Below, piece after piece: positions 45,322-54,626 of a DNA stretch of 64,000 nucleotides. The stretch covers positions 1-64,000 of the forward strand of contig JAVKDO010000149.1 of assembly GCA_040222235.1 (NCBI GenBank), read 5' to 3'. A program made the position numbers and the translations under genes. How positions within the stretch are numbered: the stretch's first letter is position 1; each line of letters starts with the position of its first letter. Origin of the DNA: UBA6059 sp040222235. GTDB lineage: Bacteria > Bacteroidota > Bacteroidia > Cytophagales > Cyclobacteriaceae. The notes beneath the pieces were generated by a model, which saw only the letters and a program-made list of their open reading frames with translations, was not told the origin of the DNA and ran no database searches.

Positions 45322-45754
45322 GTTCTAGTAGCTTTGCTTTAATAAAAATTGATTTATTAGGACTCCTGATTTCACATTATAAGACTTATTCTTAAAGGCT
45401 CATCATAACGACAACTTGTTTCACGTATTGTTTGACTGATACTTTCTAGTGTATAGCACTTACTAGAGTAGGATATCAACTTAAAAGCCTTTTTAATTCA
45501 GTATAAGCATAATTAGGTCCTAACTTTAATTGACACATGTTAACATATTGAAACTCTAAAACAAGAAATAAAAATAATCTCATATAACTTGTAGTGTTTC
45601 TGTTTTTCGACGAGTGGGTGACATTCATCGATATAAGCATAACAACTACAATATTTAATAAGACGCTGTGTATCAGCAACAAAGCGTTGTGTTCAACTGT
45701 AATATTTGCTGTTAAGTGCTAATTTTGCTGTTCTAATTTGGTCGCCTAATACGA
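45322..45754. other. Divergent regulatory region between synthase and STAS-like genes
   Basis: 433 bp, A/T-rich, no supported gene. TTTGCTGTT occurs twice (45705-45713 and 45724-45732, 19 bp apart) just upstream of the STAS-like gene, possibly a regulator site. Both promoters of the divergent signalling locus should lie here. Confidence 0.4.
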
Positions 45755-45763
45755 ATGGTTAGC

Positions 45764-46153
45764 ATGAAGGAAGAGCAGAGACATGATCACGAGCACGGTT
45801 ACATTCTGATAAGGAATGGGATTATGGAGTGCTACACCCACCCTACCGGCGAGGTTGACTTGCAGCAAGCTCAGGCTAGTAGTCGGGAGCGCGTCGTGTT
45901 TTCTAATTCCATCAGTTACCCATGTCTATTTGACATCACTACGGCAAAGGAATTTAGTCGTGAAGCACGAGACTATCTGGCCAATGAGGGCAATGACTTA
46001 GTACTAGCGAGCGCTATTTTAATTGATTCGGCAGTGACTAAAATGGTTGGAAACTTCTTTATCGCAGTAAATAAGCCTAAAAACCCGACAAGACTTTTTA
46101 TAGATAAGGCCAATGCATTGGAATGGTTGGAACAGTTCAAGCCTAGTGCTTAA
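45764..46153 (+). CDS. STAS/SpoIIAA-like (DUF7793-type) protein
   Basis: 129 residues from the ATG at 45764 (another ATG at 45755 adds three residues). The mixed alpha/beta pattern, with YILIRNGIMECYTHP, YPCLFDITTAKEFSREARDY, ASAILIDSAVTKMVGNFF and RLFIDKANALEWLEQF, fits the small STAS/SEC14-like proteins found near Bacteroidota histidine kinases. These are likely protein-protein switch or ligand-binding modules; no catalytic residues are apparent. It is divergent from the synthase/kinase operon. Confidence 0.7.
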   Translation: MKEEQRHDHEHGYILIRNGIMECYTHPTGEVDLQQAQASSRERVVFSNSISYPCLFDITTAKEFSREARDYLANEGNDLVLASAILIDSAVTKMVGNFFIAVNKPKNPTRLFIDKANALEWLEQFKPSA

Positions 46154-46335
46154 CTAAGCTATCACCGTAATTTCAAACTTACGGATGGAAAAGGTGTTTC
46201 CCTCTATCAATAGCGGTCAGTATTGCAATGCTACAGTCCACAATAGTGTTCACTCGCTTTGCGGCAGCTTGTGATAATATTGAAAGTCGAGAATGAACAA
46301 TTCTCTATTCTCCATTCTCAACTCTTCATTAATCT

Positions 46336-47298
46336 TTACTTAAACACCTGAGCGTAATGCGCCTCCGCAGCGATATGACCAAAAGACGCCCAAACAGGTC
46401 CTTCGATCAAACCTTCAAAGACTTCCTTCGCCTTAGCTGAGTCACCAGTGTACAAATGATAATTGCCGATACCGTAGGCCAGTGCATCACCAGCCGAGCC
46501 ACGATCTTGGTCGATCGTCATGTCCTCCACAGCAATAGTGCCGTTGTAAAGCAAACAGATCTTGTGATAGTCGAAATTTTCGATCACGTCCATATCGGCT
46601 GTAATACCAGCTACTGCCGCAGCTGCTTCCTCATCACGACCAAGATTGCGAAGGCTCATGTAGTACCAGTGCGTCGAAGACACAAGCTTGTCCACGTTAT
46701 CCGCAGTTTCCGCTTCCATACCATAGACCTTGGCAGAGTTTTCATAGTCACCATTGAGGTAGTAGGCTAGCCCAAGGTGATAGCCCATGTTTGAGCGAAG
46801 GCTACCTATCGGAATACCCGCGGCATTGGGTGCGCCATCAGGCTCGACAATGTCCTCCTTACCCTCAATCAAGGAAGCACCAAGAGCCAAGTCAGCGATA
46901 GCTTTGTCCAAATCTCTGACTGAAATATAACGGTGACCTCTGTGGCGTAGTAACCAAGGGTCATTAGGATACTGCTCCAATCCCTCAGTGTAGATATCGA
47001 TGGATCCCCTGTAGTCACCCGCATAAGCAGTGTACCTACCATACCAGATGAGATTCTCTAGCGATGGATCATTTTCGTACATCGCACGCACTGAGTCTAG
47101 GTTTGATAAGGCTTTGGCTGAAGGCTCGAGCATGTAAAGCTCATCTCCCAAAAAGGAAATGGCCTGGTATTCTTTTGCTTCTTCCACAGGCGCGGGTGTA
47201 TCGGCACTGCTCTCTTCTTGCTTTTCGGCAGGAGCGCTACAGTACATCAGCCCGAGGGCCAATACCGCGATTGATAATGTTGATAATGGATTTTTCAT
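46336..47298 (-). CDS. TPR-repeat lipoprotein
   Basis: 320 residues from the ATG at 47298, with a lipoprotein signal (PLSTLSIAVLALGLMYCSAP, lipidated Cys before SAP). An acidic linker (EESSADTPAPVEEAKEY) precedes tetratricopeptide repeats covering about 80-310 (LIWYGRYTAYAGDYRGSIDI, LRHRGHRYISVRDLDKAIAD, YHLGLAYYLNGDYENSAKVY, YGIGNYHLYTGDSAKAKEVF). A periplasmic protein-interaction scaffold is likely. No partner is obvious; divergent from the MBL-fold hydrolase gene. Confidence 0.88.
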   Translation of the reverse strand: MKNPLSTLSIAVLALGLMYCSAPAEKQEESSADTPAPVEEAKEYQAISFLGDELYMLEPSAKALSNLDSVRAMYENDPSLENLIWYGRYTAYAGDYRGSIDIYTEGLEQYPNDPWLLRHRGHRYISVRDLDKAIADLALGASLIEGKEDIVEPDGAPNAAGIPIGSLRSNMGYHLGLAYYLNGDYENSAKVYGMEAETADNVDKLVSSTHWYYMSLRNLGRDEEAAAAVAGITADMDVIENFDYHKICLLYNGTIAVEDMTIDQDRGSAGDALAYGIGNYHLYTGDSAKAKEVFEGLIEGPVWASFGHIAAEAHYAQVFK

Positions 47299-47426
47299 AG
47301 TTGCGATCATTAGGTTACCTACTAATTACTGAGAAAAAGAGGTCTCTTCAAAGAGATATTTGATGGCTAGTGGACAAAATCCATCATGTCCTTACAATAT
47401 TGCAGGCCACAAGTCGACATTACTGC

Positions 47427-48569
47427 ATGACCAAAGCTCTCCACCACTTCAAAAGGATTTTTCTCACACTGCTAGGCGTTATCGTGCTGTTCGTGGTGGC
47501 CTTGGCATTATTCTTTGCTTTTGCTCCGCAGATAGGAGAGCTCCCTACCGGGAATCATCTCCAGCGGATCAGCACCTCGGAGCAGTTTAGCGATGGGGAG
47601 TTTGTCAACAATGTACCTACAGGTCTTGGCAACCCCACCACCATCATGTGGAAAGCAGGTATGCAATACTTCACCAATACAGAATCGCGAGAGCCTCAGG
47701 AAGTCATCAAGACCGTTCCTTTTGAAGCCGCAAAGGTCAATGCTATCAGCGAAGAGGAGGTTGCTATTACCTGGTTTGGGCATTCTACCGCGTTGATCAG
47801 AATCGAAGGCTATAATGTCTTGGCAGATCCCGTATTTGGCCCGAGAGCTTCCATGTTCTCCTTCGCTGGACCTGAACATTTTGACTATGATCCCAGAGCT
47901 ACCATTGATGAGCTACCGCAAATAGATGCTGTGATCATTTCTCATGACCACTATGATCATCTGGATTACTTCGCCATTACAGAGTTGAAGGACAGAGTGA
48001 ACCGATTCTATGTGCCACTAGGGGTGGGTGCTCGGCTGATGTCATGGGGCGTACCTGAGGAGAATATTACCGAACTCGATTGGTGGGAAGAAGCGGTGTT
48101 TTCTGATAGGCTGACGTTAGCAGCTACACCGTCACGCCATTTCTCCGGCAGGGGACTCACCGATAGGAATGGCACCCTCTGGGCCTCATGGTCGATTATC
48201 GGCCGTTCCAAGCGTGTATTCTTTAGTGGTGACTCGGGCTATTTCCCAGGTTTTAAGAAGATCGGTGACAAGTATGGCCCATTCGACTTTGTGATGATGG
48301 AGTGTGGGGCCTACAATGAGCTGTGGGCTGACATTCACATGATGCCAGAGCAGTCCGCACAGGCCTTCAAAGATGTCAGAGGTAAGGTCCTCATGCCGAT
48401 CCACTGGGGTAAGTTTAATCTGGCCCTTCATCCATGGAAGGAGCCGGTCGAGCGACTTCATGCCGCGCTATCGGAGGAGCAGCCTATCATCGCCCAGCCG
48501 CTCATCGGTCAGGTATTCTACATCGATCGAGACATCCCGACAGCTAAGTGGTGGGAGGAGTATGAGTAG
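47427..48569 (+). CDS. MBL-fold metallo-hydrolase (UlaG/NAPE-PLD-like), membrane-anchored
   Basis: 380 residues from the ATG at 47427. One N-terminal helix (FLTLLGVIVLFVVALALFFA) anchors a metallo-beta-lactamase domain: TWFGHSTALIRIEG, the metal motif SHDHYDHLD, FFSGDSGYF, the late His in MLMPIHWGKFNLALHPW-like context, and a C-terminal YIDRDIPTAKWWEEY. The order and spacing match the NAPE-PLD/UlaG group, which hydrolyses phosphodiesters or lactones. A lipid substrate is possible given the membrane anchor but is not shown. Confidence 0.88.
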   Translation: MTKALHHFKRIFLTLLGVIVLFVVALALFFAFAPQIGELPTGNHLQRISTSEQFSDGEFVNNVPTGLGNPTTIMWKAGMQYFTNTESREPQEVIKTVPFEAAKVNAISEEEVAITWFGHSTALIRIEGYNVLADPVFGPRASMFSFAGPEHFDYDPRATIDELPQIDAVIISHDHYDHLDYFAITELKDRVNRFYVPLGVGARLMSWGVPEENITELDWWEEAVFSDRLTLAATPSRHFSGRGLTDRNGTLWASWSIIGRSKRVFFSGDSGYFPGFKKIGDKYGPFDFVMMECGAYNELWADIHMMPEQSAQAFKDVRGKVLMPIHWGKFNLALHPWKEPVERLHAALSEEQPIIAQPLIGQVFYIDRDIPTAKWWEEYE

Positions 48570-48700
48570 CTACATTGATGAATAGCGCGGTACGTTTTGC
48601 AAAAGTGCACCAACTGGAATTATTGATTACCATGAGAGATTGTTTCGGTCGTACCTCCCTGTTGCACTCGTTCGCAATGAACGAATAGTAGACCAATGCT

Positions 48701-48726
48701 CGTCTTCGCGAGGCACGAAGCGATCT
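48701..48726. repeat. Intergenic repeat fragment of the GTC-TTCGCGAGG-ACGAAGCGATCT type
   Basis: CGTCTTCGCGAG followed by GCACGAAGCGATCT resembles short dispersed intergenic repeats common in Bacteroidota (GTCATTGCGAGG-type). Only one copy is in the window, so this rests on recall of the pattern. The rest of the 225-bp gap is featureless. Confidence 0.3.
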
Positions 48727-48794
48727 CTGCGCAGACCTAAGGCGTAGGTTAATTCCTCTGTAGGTTTGTAATAATTCCCATAATCATATAAGGT

Positions 48795-49307
48795 CTAGAT
48801 AAGCCTCCTCACCCCAAGCTCATGATGCTGCGCGTGATAGGTTGTGAAATGCATCATTTCCCTCATTGTCAGATTGCCCAGTAGTGGATGTGGGATGACG
48901 AGCTGATCCAGATCTTCTTCACTGTACCCATGGAGCAGTTGACATAAGGTGTCAACTTGAGACATCAAGTTATTAACGGACTCAGCTCTCTGGTCAACAG
49001 CAGCTTCTTCCGGAAGAAACTGCGGACGATCTTCATACCCCCGGGCCAGTGCCGCCTGATAGAAGGCCACTACACCATCATAGTCACGACTCGCCTGCTT
49101 CGCCAGTCCAAAGCTCTCGACTATGGCTTTCTTTTGCATCACCTTGTTGAGTGGAGCTACACTTTTGATGAGGTGATCCAGTTGCTGACCAGCTGTCCAT
49201 TTTCCGGTAGGTGCAGCCGTGAACTGCTCATCAGAAAGGGCATTGATGAAGTCTGCAAACTGTTGGTATTGGAATTTCAGTCTTTGAGAAAGCTGATTTT
49301 TATTCAT
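48795..49307 (-). CDS. DinB-family four-helix protein
   Basis: 170 residues. The putative metal-binding His residues lie in QQLDHLIKSVAPLNK and MMHFTTYHAQHHELGVRR, the three-His spacing of DinB_2-type proteins (possible thiol-dependent transferases). PTGKWTAGQQLDH is a common signature. Not closely similar to the DinB-like protein at 7082-7567. Enzymatic role not assignable. Alone on its strand downstream of the dienelactone hydrolase gene. Confidence 0.88.
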   Translation of the reverse strand: MNKNQLSQRLKFQYQQFADFINALSDEQFTAAPTGKWTAGQQLDHLIKSVAPLNKVMQKKAIVESFGLAKQASRDYDGVVAFYQAALARGYEDRPQFLPEEAAVDQRAESVNNLMSQVDTLCQLLHGYSEEDLDQLVIPHPLLGNLTMREMMHFTTYHAQHHELGVRRLI

Positions 49308-49335
49308 TGCAAACGCCTTTTGAAGATGTCTATAG

Positions 49336-49355
49336 CCCCTGGTTTAAACCAGGGG
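49336..49355. repeat. Perfect 20-bp palindrome
   Basis: CCCCTGGTTTAAACCAGGGG, a perfect palindrome between the dienelactone hydrolase stop and the DinB start (both minus strand). It resembles loop-less REP-type palindromes. It could equally be a weak terminator for the upstream gene. Confidence 0.6.
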
Positions 49356-49370
49356 TCTAGTAGAATGATA

Positions 49371-50258
49371 TCAAGCCAAATTCTCCTTGAAGAAACCGAC
49401 CGTGCGCTCCCAAGAGAGGTCAGCCGACGGCTCATCAAATCGAGGCGTAGTATTATTATGGAAGCCGTGGTTCACATCGGGGTAGAAGTGAGCAATGTGC
49501 TTTTTGTTGTTGGCCTTGAGCGCCACTTCATAGTCAGGCCATCCTGCATTGACACGCTCATCGAGCCCCGCATACTGGAGCATTAGCGGTGCATTGATAC
49601 TTGGAACTTCCTCGTCAGCTGGCTGACTGCCATAGTAAGGAACCGCAGCTCCAAGGTCCGGTATCTGTACCGCCATCATATTGGAGATCCATCCACCAAA
49701 GCAAAAGCCAACTACGCCGATCTTGCCATTACAATCCTCGTGTGACTTGAGGTAGTCATAAGCTGCGATGAAGTCTTCAAGCATTTCATTGCGATCGCGC
49801 TTGCGCTGCATGGTGCGACCATCATCATCATTGCCTGGGTAGCCACCCAGAGGAGTCAGCGCATCTGGGGCAATACTGATAAAACCTTCGACAGCCGCTC
49901 TTCTTCCAACATCTTCGATGTACGGATTGAGTCCTCGGTTTTCATGTACTACCACGATACCGGGCAGTTTGCCTTTGGCATCTTTTGGGGAAGAGAGTAG
50001 ACCTTTGATGCTTCCACCACCCTTAGGAGAGTCATAGTTGACATAGCCTGTGTTAAGTCGTGAGTCATCCTGTGGCACCAGCATGGTGTCCTTGTAGTTA
50101 GGCATCATGAAACTCATCAAGGAGGGTACGGTCAACCCTCCAACCGCATAGATGGAAAGCTTCTCTATGAATTGGCGTCTTTCGAGCTTATTGTGGGCAT
50201 AGTCATCATAGAGATCGAATACCTCCTGGCTGACGTCTTCTTTTTTGATCTTTTTCAT
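49371..50258 (-). CDS. Dienelactone hydrolase family protein with Tat-like N-terminus
   Basis: 295 residues. An alpha/beta-hydrolase with nucleophile Cys in VVGFCFGGWI, Asp in YAGLDERVNAGWP and His in DVNHGFHNNT, the triad of dienelactone hydrolases. An N-terminal extension carries ERRQFIEKLSIYAVGGLTVP, a twin-arginine-like signal, so export by the Tat system is likely; many Bacteroidota homologues share it. Substrate unknown; an esterase or lactonase acting outside the cytoplasm is the plausible role. Confidence 0.88.
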   Translation of the reverse strand: MKKIKKEDVSQEVFDLYDDYAHNKLERRQFIEKLSIYAVGGLTVPSLMSFMMPNYKDTMLVPQDDSRLNTGYVNYDSPKGGGSIKGLLSSPKDAKGKLPGIVVVHENRGLNPYIEDVGRRAAVEGFISIAPDALTPLGGYPGNDDDGRTMQRKRDRNEMLEDFIAAYDYLKSHEDCNGKIGVVGFCFGGWISNMMAVQIPDLGAAVPYYGSQPADEEVPSINAPLMLQYAGLDERVNAGWPDYEVALKANNKKHIAHFYPDVNHGFHNNTTPRFDEPSADLSWERTVGFFKENLA

Positions 50259-50313
50259 GACAATGAATTTAATGATTTTTTAGAAGGTATGAAAAACTAT
50301 GCATTAGACTCTT

Positions 50314-50323
50314 TTCCGATAGG
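50314..50323 (+). repeat. Over-represented decamer TTCCGRTAGG (intergenic example; 15 exact copies in window)
   Basis: Exact copies of TTCCGRTAGG, + orientation: 7441, 8418, 9092, 13946, 26260, 49202, 50314, 50900. Reverse orientation (CCTAYCGGAA): 4647, 6012, 9921, 26204, 32934, 46805, 58438 (start positions). Five more carry one extra C (TTCCCGRTAGG or its complement): 1690, 9816, 14389, 47544, 63172. By reading frame they encode PIGK, PTGK, IPVG, SLSE, LPE or FLSE, so protein constraint does not explain the excess. Uniform-base expectation for the exact decamer is about 0.24. Confidence 0.7.
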
Positions 50324-50472
50324 CAATGCAGGAATTAGACCCAATAGTGACGTACTCTACTTTTGACCACCGATGACTATAAGGGATTAGACTGGTCAAA
50401 TAGCGTATTGGTCTAAAAAAAGACAGACTGGTTCTCTGCGTGCCTAGTTTAGTAGATGTAAAGGCTAGAGAT

Positions 50473-51603
50473 ATGAGACTAGGACAAATGATATACCGCC
50501 ATGGACGATGGAACGATATCAGACTGGTAACTGACACTGAATATGATTTAGTCCTCTGTTTTGGACAGAAGGATCTGTTAAGTACATCCGATTGGTACAG
50601 CAGCTTGAGAGCGAAATATCCTAATGCCTCGGTAATTTCTGCATCCACAGCTGGAGAAATAGCAAATACCGAAACTACTGATGACTGTATAGTATCGACG
50701 GCCATTGCACTGGAAAAGTCACATGTGGAAATTGCAAGAATCAACATCACCGACTTTAGTGATAGTTTGGAAGCGGGTCGAAGCATCTCTTCTCAATTCG
50801 ATAGGCAAGACTTACGGTTCGTACTTGTGTTGTCTGATGGATCATTGGTCAATGGTGATGATCTGGTTACTGGGATCAATGAGAGTTTTGACAATGCGAT
50901 TCCGGTAGGGGGTGGTCTGGCTGGTGATGGCGCTGATTTTACAAGTACTCTTGTTGGATTGGATGACAACCTAGCGGAAGGAAATATTGTGGCGGTTGGA
51001 TTTTACGGAAAGGACTTAGAAATTGGCTTTGGCACTGATGGAGGATGGAGTTCGTTTGGTCCGACACGAACCATTACAAAGTCAAGTAAGAATGTAGTCT
51101 TTGAGATAGATGAGCAACATGCACTTGACCTTTACAAAAAATACCTTGGCGACTTTGCCGATAGGCTTCCAGGAAGTGCTCTTCTCTTTCCACTGTTGAT
51201 GATAGAGCAAGATAATGCCGCTGTAGTGCGCACTATCCTTAGCATAGATCATGAGAAAAACTCAATGACCTTCGCAGGTAATATGCCAGAGGGTAGCAAG
51301 GTACGTCTCATGAAAACGACAGTTGATAAATTGGTCGATGCGGCTTCTTCCGCAGCAGAGATGAGCATGTCCAGTGTATCACCTTCTGGAGATAGACTTG
51401 CACTTCTGATAAGCTGTGTGGGTCGTAAGCTGGTGTTTAACAACAGGGTAGATGAGGAATTGGACGCAGTACGGCATAGCATGGGGGCTGACACCTTGAT
51501 TGCTGGATTTTATTCTTATGGGGAGATCGCACCCTATTCTGACTTTATGAAATGCCAACTGCATAATCAGACCATGACGATCACTACGCTCTGTGAGGTT
51601 TAA
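50473..51603 (+). CDS. FIST-domain sensor protein
   Basis: 376 residues from the ATG at 50473 (a GTG at 50440 would add 11). The N-terminal FIST domain (about 25-210: YDLVLCFGQKDLL, ASVISASTAGEIANT, IPVGGGLAGDGADF, NIVAVGFYGKDLEIGFG) and the FIST C-terminal domain (about 225-360: LPGSALLFPLLMIEQDN, DTLIAGFYSYGEIAPYS) are complete. FIST proteins are thought to sense small ligands such as amino acids and pass the signal to kinases. It lies 38 bp upstream of a hybrid kinase gene, with which it forms an evident operon. Confidence 0.92.
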   Translation: MRLGQMIYRHGRWNDIRLVTDTEYDLVLCFGQKDLLSTSDWYSSLRAKYPNASVISASTAGEIANTETTDDCIVSTAIALEKSHVEIARINITDFSDSLEAGRSISSQFDRQDLRFVLVLSDGSLVNGDDLVTGINESFDNAIPVGGGLAGDGADFTSTLVGLDDNLAEGNIVAVGFYGKDLEIGFGTDGGWSSFGPTRTITKSSKNVVFEIDEQHALDLYKKYLGDFADRLPGSALLFPLLMIEQDNAAVVRTILSIDHEKNSMTFAGNMPEGSKVRLMKTTVDKLVDAASSAAEMSMSSVSPSGDRLALLISCVGRKLVFNNRVDEELDAVRHSMGADTLIAGFYSYGEIAPYSDFMKCQLHNQTMTITTLCEV

Positions 51604-51641
51604 CGATAATTCTGATCATCTTTGATTTTGCTTACCAGAAG

Positions 51642-54467
51642 ATGAAGTATCATAAGTTACTCAAACGACAGATTAGGAAATATCTTCAAGGCGAAGAACC
51701 CGAGTCCGATCCCCGATTGGCAAGTTTGCTAGGAGCAATAAGCCAGGCTTATGATAGCTACGACGAAGATCGTGAATTGTCCCAGCGCGCTTTTGATCTC
51801 TCGGACAAGGAGTACCAAGGCATTACAGAAAAACTTACCAAGGAAAAAGAGCAGCGTGAACAAAGTATCAGCACTTTGCTCAGGGCTATTTCCGAAATAG
51901 AGCAGCAATCGGGCAATTCATTTGAATATGATCGTACTGATCTGGTGACTGTCACCAAGTACCTCCAGCATCAGGTACAGATGCGTATCAAGACAGAGGA
52001 TGAACTGAAGGAATCAGAGCAGAACTTTCGACAAATCAATGAGACTATTGAGGATGTCTTCTGGCTGTATGACCATCATGCCAGAGAATATCTGTACATC
52101 AGTCCTTCGTGCGTAAAACTGTTTGGAGCTGAACAACATGATTTTCTTGATGGAAGCGTCGAGGTAAACTCATTGGTAGACCCACAGGATGTCAATGTCT
52201 TTGAGAACGTCTGGAGCAATCTGGACGAAGATCAATCCTACAGCATTGAATATAGGGTCAATGTCCAAGGTGAGGTCAAGTGGATACATGAGAGATCTTT
52301 TGCCATCAGAGATGAAAAAGGAAATCTGATTAGACAATCTGGTGTATACGTCAACATTACAAAACGAAAGCTAAGCGAGGAAGCGACGAAGGTCTATGTC
52401 AAAGAAATCAACGAGTTAAAGACCTCCTTAGAAATAAGGGAAGAACAATACAGAGGGCTCGTTGAGAATGCGTCGGATATCATCTATGAGCTCGATGGTA
52501 CGGGTAAGCCAACATATATCAATCAGATGTCTGAGTCTGTCATCGGGTACTCTAATGAAGAGCTGTACACCAGACATTTTTGGGAGATTATCCCGAAGGA
52601 ATATGCGAAGGCTTTTACTGCGAAATATCTGGACCTTATTAAACGGAAGGCAAAGTACTCGTATCTGGAAGTACCGATTCAGAAGAAATCCGGTGAGGTG
52701 ATCTGGTTGGGACAAAATACCACGATGTTCTTCAAAGGTGACTGGCTCTATAAGGCTCATGTTATCGCCAGGGATATTACCGTTCAGAAGAAGAGTGAAG
52801 ACGAGATTCAACAACTTTCAGAATTTCAACAGAAGATTCTGGACGGGACAGATTATGGCATTGTTACGACCTCTCATCCAGAGGGCATGATTACGACATT
52901 TAACAGAGGCGCGGAGGACATGCTTGGTTATTCAGCTAAAGAGGTCATTGGTAAACAAACGCCGGCCCTCTTTCATGAACATGCCGAGGTTGAGTCACGA
53001 GCGCAGGAGCTCAGTAAGGAACTGGACATTCCTGTATCCGCGGGGGTAGATGTTTTTCACATCAAAGTACGTGAAGGCTTGTTGAGTGTAGACGTCAATG
53101 AATGGACTTACATCCACAAAACTGGAAAGCGGATAACAGTGGAGTTGTCAATCACGGCGCTGAAGGATAAAAACGATTCAATCACTGGCTACCTCGGTAT
53201 AGCCAAGGATATTACTCAAAGAAAGAAGGCAGAATTAGATATTATCAAAGCCAAAGAGCAAGCTGAAGTGGCCAGTCAGGCCAAGTCAGAGTTCCTTGCG
53301 AATATGAGCCATGAGATCCGAACACCTCTCAATGGCGTAATGGGTTTCACCGATCTCCTGATCAAGACTAAAATAGACGAGACTCAGGCCAAGTATTTGT
53401 CAATGGTAAGTCACTCAGCCAACGTACTGCTGGATATCATCAATGACGTGTTGGATTTTGCGAAAATAGAAGCTGGCAAACTGGAGTTGGATATAACGGA
53501 TACCAACATCCATGAACTATGTCATTCGGTCGTGCGGATGACCTCACCGCAGAGTGAGGAGAAGAAGCTTAAGCAGTATTGTATAGTAGACGAAAAAGTA
53601 CCGGGGTTGGTCCTGGCGGATGAATTGCGGCTTAGACAGGTACTCGTAAATCTAATCGCCAATGCAGTCAAGTTTACACATAGAGGCAAAGTGGAACTGT
53701 CAGTACAGTTTTTAGGCTATGACGAGGAGGGCAGGTGTGAGCTGAGGTTCTCCATTCGGGATACTGGTGTCGGAATCAACCCTGTTGATCAACAGAAAAT
53801 ATTTGATGCTTTCGCCCAGGTAGATACCTCAACCACCAAGAAGTTCGGCGGTACAGGCCTTGGGCTGACCATTAGCAATAACCTTCTGTCGCTGATGGAC
53901 AGTCAAATCTATTTGGAGAGTGAGCCCGATGTGGGCAGCTTGTTTTATTTTGACGTGAGTTTCACACCGGTAGTGGAAAACCCTCCAGAAGCAGAGGGAT
54001 TGCTTGGCTCATCAAATGATGCTGACGCGATTGAGCGTAAAGAGAGATCCAATTTGATGCTATTCGCAGAGCGGGAATTGAGCGTGCTGATTGCGGAGGA
54101 CAACCCTGTCAACATGCAGGTAATCAGGTATATCCTGGAAAAAATACTGCCGCAGGTTCAGTTGATAGAAGCTACCGATGGTCTGGATGCAGTGAGTAAG
54201 TTTCGACAGAAAGTGCCGTCCGTAGTATTTATGGATGTACAGATGCCTGAAATGAACGGCTATGAAGCGACTAAGGAGATTCGGAAATTAGAGTCATCGC
54301 TTCACTCTAACGGTAGTCCAGCTATTCACACTCCGATAGTGGCGCTGACCGCCGGGATCACCAAAGGCGAAAGAGAAAAATGTCTCAAGGCTGGAATGGA
54401 TGATTACGTTAGCAAACCTATCGTCATTGAGACGATCAGGACTGTGCTATCGCAATGGCTAAATTAA
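51642..54467 (+). CDS. Multi-PAS hybrid histidine kinase paired with FIST protein
   Basis: 941 residues, soluble. A helical N-terminus (1-120, YHKLLKRQIRKYLQGEEPES, typical of FIST-linked kinases) precedes three PAS domains (about 125-250, 270-385, 395-530), HisKA with the phospho-His in FLANMSHEIRTPLNGVMGF, and HATPase_c (VNLIANAVKFTHRG, DTGVGI, GGTGLGLTISNNL). A C-terminal receiver has the acceptor Asp in VVFMDVQMPEMNG and the Lys in YVSKPI. No output domain, so a phosphorelay to another regulator is expected. Second gene of the FIST operon. Confidence 0.92.
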   Translation: MKYHKLLKRQIRKYLQGEEPESDPRLASLLGAISQAYDSYDEDRELSQRAFDLSDKEYQGITEKLTKEKEQREQSISTLLRAISEIEQQSGNSFEYDRTDLVTVTKYLQHQVQMRIKTEDELKESEQNFRQINETIEDVFWLYDHHAREYLYISPSCVKLFGAEQHDFLDGSVEVNSLVDPQDVNVFENVWSNLDEDQSYSIEYRVNVQGEVKWIHERSFAIRDEKGNLIRQSGVYVNITKRKLSEEATKVYVKEINELKTSLEIREEQYRGLVENASDIIYELDGTGKPTYINQMSESVIGYSNEELYTRHFWEIIPKEYAKAFTAKYLDLIKRKAKYSYLEVPIQKKSGEVIWLGQNTTMFFKGDWLYKAHVIARDITVQKKSEDEIQQLSEFQQKILDGTDYGIVTTSHPEGMITTFNRGAEDMLGYSAKEVIGKQTPALFHEHAEVESRAQELSKELDIPVSAGVDVFHIKVREGLLSVDVNEWTYIHKTGKRITVELSITALKDKNDSITGYLGIAKDITQRKKAELDIIKAKEQAEVASQAKSEFLANMSHEIRTPLNGVMGFTDLLIKTKIDETQAKYLSMVSHSANVLLDIINDVLDFAKIEAGKLELDITDTNIHELCHSVVRMTSPQSEEKKLKQYCIVDEKVPGLVLADELRLRQVLVNLIANAVKFTHRGKVELSVQFLGYDEEGRCELRFSIRDTGVGINPVDQQKIFDAFAQVDTSTTKKFGGTGLGLTISNNLLSLMDSQIYLESEPDVGSLFYFDVSFTPVVENPPEAEGLLGSSNDADAIERKERSNLMLFAERELSVLIAEDNPVNMQVIRYILEKILPQVQLIEATDGLDAVSKFRQKVPSVVFMDVQMPEMNGYEATKEIRKLESSLHSNGSPAIHTPIVALTAGITKGEREKCLKAGMDDYVSKPIVIETIRTVLSQWLN

Positions 54468-54569
54468 TCGAAGCTGGTCATGCATGCCAGAGCCACCATA
54501 CGGCGCATTGCCCATCACGTATCCGGAATAATGTAGCGTATGAGCGCTCTCATATTAAGACAAAGTTGA

Positions 54570-54612
54570 GGAGTTTACACAAGGCTTGTCAGGGCTAACT
54601 GATGTAAACTCC
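54570..54612. terminator. Hairpin between convergent genes
   Basis: GGAGTTTACA (54570-54579) pairs perfectly with TGTAAACTCC (54603-54612), followed on the + strand by CTCATGTTTTATG. It lies between the convergent hybrid-kinase and BNR-protein genes and probably acts as a bidirectional terminator. Confidence 0.6.
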
Positions 54613-54626
54613 CTCATGTTTTATGC

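Noticed and set aside
45476..45682. Minus-strand 68-residue ORF between the synthase and STAS-like genes
   Set aside because: A/T-rich, no family pattern, lies where divergent promoters are expected.
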